Source: Clostridiaceae bacterium Marseille-Q3526
GTDB lineage: Bacteria > Bacillota > Clostridia > Lachnospirales > Lachnospiraceae
Length of the DNA stretch: 64,000 nucleotides
Assembly: GCA_018223375.1 (NCBI GenBank)
Contig: JAGTTS010000003.1
Span: 62,001 to 126,000 of the forward strand
Direction: 5' to 3'
In this document: positions 60,534 through 64,000 of the stretch, piece by piece
How the letters are laid out: each line of letters begins with the position of its first letter
Numbering within the stretch: position 1 is the first letter of the stretch
Notes under the pieces: model-generated
The model's database searches: none
What the model was told of the DNA's origin: nothing
The model's input: only the letters and a program-made list of their open reading frames with translations
Position numbers and translations under genes: made by a program

Positions 60534-61600
60534 TGAAGAATATTGTAAAAGAATTTAAACTTGGAGAATTATTTTGTGGCCCTGGAGGATTGGCACTAGG
60601 AGCAACGACAGCGAAGATTGAAGATTCAGATTATAAGATTATTCATAAATGGGCAAATGATTATGATAGAGATACTTGCAATACATATATTAGAAATATC
60701 TGCCCAGATGATGGTGGGAGCGTTATTTGTGGTGACGTAAGAAAACTTGATATTGACAGCCTTGGAGAGATAGATGCATTAGCTTTTGGTTTCCCATGCA
60801 ATGATTTTTCTGTTGTAGGTGAGCAAAAGGGATTTGATGGTGTATATGGTCCGTTATACACATATGGAGTAAAGGTATTAAAGAAATATAATCCTTTATG
60901 GTTTTTGGCAGAAAATGTTGGCGGATTAAAGAGTGCTAATGATGGAAAGGCATTTCAGAAGATACAGGAAGATTTGAAGAATGCAGGATATAGAATATAT
61001 CCTAATTTATATAAATTTGAGGAATATGGAGTGCCTCAGGCAAGGCATAGGGTAATAATTGTTGGTATCAAGGAGGAACTGCCATACGAATTTAAAATAC
61101 CTAGTCCAAAACCATATAAAAATGTTGATGTGACTTGTAAGAATGCGATAGAGAATCCTCCAATTGGAAAAGAAGCTTATAATAACGAGTTAACAAAGCA
61201 ATCTGAAATAGTTGTAAAGCGATTGAAATATATTAAACCGGGAGAAAATGCGTTTACTGCAGATTTGCCAGAAGAATTGCAGCTTAAAGTGAAAGGGGCA
61301 AAGATAAGTCAGATTTATAAGAGATTAGATCCAGATAAACCAGCATATACAGTAACTGGTTCTGGTGGTGGTGGAACGCATATGTATCATTATTCAGAGC
61401 CGAGAGCATTGACCAATAGAGAGAGAGCAAGATTGCAGACATTTCCTGATAATTACATTTTTGAGGGTTCTAAAGAGTCTGTTAGGAAACAGATCGGTAT
61501 GGCGGTACCTGCAAAAGGAGCTAAAATTATCTTCGAAGCTATTTTAAGAACATTTGCGGGAATTGACTATGAAAGTGTAGAACCAAGTATAAAGGAGTAA
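60533..61600 (+). CDS. DNA C5-cytosine methyltransferase
   Basis: About 355 residues. The C5-MTase motifs are in order: I FCGPGGLALG, IV GFPCNDFSVVG with the catalytic Cys, VI FLAENVGG, VIII QARHRVIIVG, and IX/X near NRERARLQTFPD and QIGMAVPAKGA. It methylates the sites that the linked nuclease would cut. The ATG at 60533 overlaps the preceding stop. AT-rich, unlike the host genes. Confidence 0.93.
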   Translation: MKNIVKEFKLGELFCGPGGLALGATTAKIEDSDYKIIHKWANDYDRDTCNTYIRNICPDDGGSVICGDVRKLDIDSLGEIDALAFGFPCNDFSVVGEQKGFDGVYGPLYTYGVKVLKKYNPLWFLAENVGGLKSANDGKAFQKIQEDLKNAGYRIYPNLYKFEEYGVPQARHRVIIVGIKEELPYEFKIPSPKPYKNVDVTCKNAIENPPIGKEAYNNELTKQSEIVVKRLKYIKPGENAFTADLPEELQLKVKGAKISQIYKRLDPDKPAYTVTGSGGGGTHMYHYSEPRALTNRERARLQTFPDNYIFEGSKESVRKQIGMAVPAKGAKIIFEAILRTFAGIDYESVEPSIKE

Positions 61601-61603
61601 GGT

Positions 61604-62623
61604 ATGTATACTGATAATTTTGAAGAAGAAATATTGTTTACACCGGCGAGAAAAGATGGCGAAGCATGCAATCATTTAAAAATTGTTACAGCATTTACCG
61701 ATGTAGAGAGAATATCGAGCCATTTGATAAAACTATTTGATGGCAGGAATAAAGAGTATGTGTCTGGAATAAAAGTGGACATTATACTTGGGATGACAAA
61801 GGGTGCAGGTCTGACACAAAAGAAACATGACAAGATATGTTCGCTGATAAAAAGATTGAACAGCGTATCTGGAATGCCTCAGATATCCTGCAATTATATT
61901 GTGGAAGGTAAACAGGTACATTCCAAGGTGTATGTATGGTGCAGGGGGCGAAAAGCAATAGAAGCTTTTAATGGTTCAGCTAATTACACTATGAATGCAT
62001 TTTTTGTAAGAAGAGAATGCATGGATGAATGTAATCCTAAAGAGGCAAACCATTACTTCAACAGTCTATTACCTGATACGATAAATTGCTTTGATGGGCA
62101 GATAAAAGATAAGGTTTCGTTTTCTAGCAAGAAAAATGTGGAAGATGATGTTGCGGATACTAATTTAGAAAATTTATCTTGGGAGAGTTATCAGACTATT
62201 GCTCCAGTAGATACATTAGAATTATCTTTACTAAAAGCCGATGGCACTGATACTGGATATGGTTCTGGTGTAAATTGGGGAATACGTAAAAATGGCTATA
62301 AGAGAAATAGAAACCAGGCATATATTCCATATAATGTGGCAGATCATAAGGATGGATTTTTCCCAGATGTAAAGGCTGATGGAACTTATCCAGTGTTTAA
62401 GGTTGTAACAAAGGAATATGATGCTTTTTATATGAGACAGGCACAAGCAAGGGGAAAGGCGTTAGAAACTCCAGAAAGCAATGCGATAATAGGAGAATGG
62501 ATAAGGCATAAACTTGGAGTACCAGATGGTACATATATTACGAAACAGATGTTAGAACAATATGGTAAAACAAAAGTTTTGTTTAAAAAATATGAAGACG
62601 GCATATATACTTTGGAATACTAA
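61604..62623 (+). CDS. NgoFVII-like PLD-family restriction endonuclease
   Basis: 339 residues. The N-terminal half has a phospholipase D-type active site (VHSKVYVWCRGRKAIEAFNGSANYT: H-x-K..G-S-x-N). The C-terminal half (SWESYQTIAPVDTLELSLLK to the end, about 195-339) resembles the B3-type DNA-recognition domain of NgoFVII/BfiI enzymes. It starts three bases after the methyltransferase stop. The cut site is not predictable from sequence alone. Confidence 0.82.
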   Translation: MYTDNFEEEILFTPARKDGEACNHLKIVTAFTDVERISSHLIKLFDGRNKEYVSGIKVDIILGMTKGAGLTQKKHDKICSLIKRLNSVSGMPQISCNYIVEGKQVHSKVYVWCRGRKAIEAFNGSANYTMNAFFVRRECMDECNPKEANHYFNSLLPDTINCFDGQIKDKVSFSSKKNVEDDVADTNLENLSWESYQTIAPVDTLELSLLKADGTDTGYGSGVNWGIRKNGYKRNRNQAYIPYNVADHKDGFFPDVKADGTYPVFKVVTKEYDAFYMRQAQARGKALETPESNAIIGEWIRHKLGVPDGTYITKQMLEQYGKTKVLFKKYEDGIYTLEY

Positions 62624-62647
62624 TTCTGGCGTTAAGGAGTGGGCAAT

Positions 62648-64000
62648 ATGGAGCAGAAAGTGAATATTGATATTTTAGATGATTCGCAAAAACAGGCGTT
62701 AGTTTGCATGTATTATGCTATGATTCCTAAAACAGACGCAAGGTATAAGCAGAGAATACATGATTGGTCAGTGTTAGAAAAGAGATTTGGAACAAAGAAA
62801 ACAACATATAAACACGCAAAGGATGCTTTTGATTTTTATTTTCCTGATAATGGAAGAAAAGGCTGGAGTAATGATAGGGATTTAAGAAGACGGGGATCTG
62901 CATATCAGGAAGTATTTGAGCTATATAAGGATTATTCTGCAGACCAATTGGAAAAAGCTGTAGCAGAGATTATTCATGGATATGAGAATGAAGAGCCAAC
63001 ATTTGTATCCATGAAATGTGGTTTTCCAGATACAGTACATAACATTCTCGATGGAAACAAAGATATAACAGTTGATGGCGTTTATACTTTGAAAGAGGAA
63101 TTGAATATTGGAAAGCATGTATTTGTTACATTAGGAGGAGACACAGGAAAATCAGAGGTTGATTGGGTTCCAGGGTTTATAGGAGTAGCACATGTAATTA
63201 GAGAGCCTTATGATTTTGGATATAACGGTAAAGAAAAATACTTTAAGTTTGATATAGAAGTTGACTGTATTTTTGAAAAGCCATTTAAAAGGGAAGATTT
63301 TTTAAGCTATAGAGAAGCATATGATGCTCCATATATAGGACCAGAGTTATCAAGGGATCCATCACAGGCACTAAGCACTTTGGATATGATTAAGGCGGTT
63401 GCTGTTATGCGTGCTGTACTTGATGAATTCCCAGAAATGCTTGAAAAATTCAAAGAAATTTTCAACAAAGCGTTTATGAACAGGGTACTTGGAGCAGTTA
63501 CTGTAATGATACCAACAGCTGTGAAATTTGGAGAAAGTAAAGAGGATGCTTTAAATTCTATTCGAGAAGAAATGAGCATAGAGAATGAAGGCTCTGAGGA
63601 GGAAGAAATGGAATTTAAGCCATATATTAAACCTGATTATTATACGGGGTGTTCACGCAAAAACAAGGATACAGGTAGTGTATATGCACACAATAGAATT
63701 GTATTTGGAGCACCGGGAACAGGAAAGAGTTTTAAGCTGAATGATGAGCAGAATGATCTCATTTCAGAAGGTGGAGAGTGCGAAAGAGTTACATTCCACC
63801 CAGATTATTCATATGCAAATTTTGTTGGGACATATAAGCCGGTACCTACAAAAAATGGAATATCATATGAATATGTTCCGGGACCATTTATGCGGACATA
63901 TGTAAAAGCAATAGAAAATGGACAGTCAGAGAATAAAGAAGATGTAAAACCCTTTCTACTTCTTATAGAGGAAATCAATAGGGCAAATGTTGCAGCTGTA
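62648..64000 (+). CDS. McrB-like AAA+ restriction protein (3' end cut by window)
   Basis: The frame is open for 451 codons to the window end. The ATG at 62648 has AAGGAG upstream. An N-terminal region (about 1-110) is followed by a possible modified-base reader (FVTLGGDTGKSEVDWVPGFIGVAHV, about 150-220). The AAA+ core has Walker A GAPGTGKS (354-361) and the Walker B region LLLIEEINRANVAAV at the edge. McrB proteins use GTP to translocate DNA and drive an McrC nuclease, so an mcrC-like gene is expected just outside. Confidence 0.85.
   Translation, partial: MEQKVNIDILDDSQKQALVCMYYAMIPKTDARYKQRIHDWSVLEKRFGTKKTTYKHAKDAFDFYFPDNGRKGWSNDRDLRRRGSAYQEVFELYKDYSADQLEKAVAEIIHGYENEEPTFVSMKCGFPDTVHNILDGNKDITVDGVYTLKEELNIGKHVFVTLGGDTGKSEVDWVPGFIGVAHVIREPYDFGYNGKEKYFKFDIEVDCIFEKPFKREDFLSYREAYDAPYIGPELSRDPSQALSTLDMIKAVAVMRAVLDEFPEMLEKFKEIFNKAFMNRVLGAVTVMIPTAVKFGESKEDALNSIREEMSIENEGSEEEEMEFKPYIKPDYYTGCSRKNKDTGSVYAHNRIVFGAPGTGKSFKLNDEQNDLISEGGECERVTFHPDYSYANFVGTYKPVPTKNGISYEYVPGPFMRTYVKAIENGQSENKEDVKPFLLLIEEINRANVAAV

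Overview
This window is a chromosome segment of a Gram-positive gut-type Clostridia, most likely a Lachnospiraceae member (inferred). The evidence is the gene content and style: rpoD with a GTG start, an F-type ATP synthase operon, CbiMNQO under a cobalamin riboswitch, a T-box leader, QueH, DUF1836 and YerC-type regulators. AGGAGG-type ribosome binding sites occur throughout, and core-gene codons are of medium GC.

Core backbone (1-41600): biotin ligase (5' end cut), mutY, a diacylglycerol-kinase-family lipid kinase, rpoD, queH, a T-box-controlled BASS transporter, and a cobalt transporter operon on the minus strand. These are followed by a HAD phosphatase with znuACB, the complete atpBEFHAGDC operon, two cyclic-di-GMP enzymes (a sensor GGDEF and a PAS-degenerate GGDEF-EAL), and two adjacent CobW-type GTPases. 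Next come a polysaccharide deacetylase-like protein, a D,D-carboxypeptidase, a DUF1445 protein and an orphan ABC substrate-binding lipoprotein. An IS481-like element lies upstream of a TrpR-like regulator, followed by DUF1836, a MarR-controlled heterodimeric ABC exporter, a flavodoxin and PcrA.

Integrative mobilizable element (43023-58830, about 15.8 kb): it sits inside the 3' end of rumA (23S rRNA m5U methyltransferase). An 8-bp core, GAGACGGT, is present at both ends and is in the same reading frame in rumA (left) and in the large serine recombinase (right). Integration therefore gives RumA a foreign 98-101 residue C-terminus and gives the recombinase RumA's original last codons. In the excised circle the recombinase ORF would run on into the extra domain. 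The element carries TnpV, an ECF sigma factor with a frameshifted anti-sigma factor, a TPR-containing XRE regulator, a MobA/MobL relaxase with an RSF1010-type oriT, plasmid-like repA/dnaC and parM/parR genes, and a PDDEXK (DUF1016) protein. It also carries a three-gene module bracketed by inverted repeats: a STAND NTPase with TPRs, a frameshifted SIR2-like protein and a small protein. That module has the look of an anti-phage/NLR-like system.

Right flank: a host membrane protein, a decayed CdaR regulator gene, and then an AT-rich restriction island (60225 to the window end). The island holds a small XRE/controller protein, a C5-cytosine methyltransferase, an NgoFVII-like PLD nuclease and an McrB-like AAA protein cut by the window end. 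Two defence-type cargo sets therefore lie within 12 kb of each other. No tRNA, rRNA or CRISPR array was seen.
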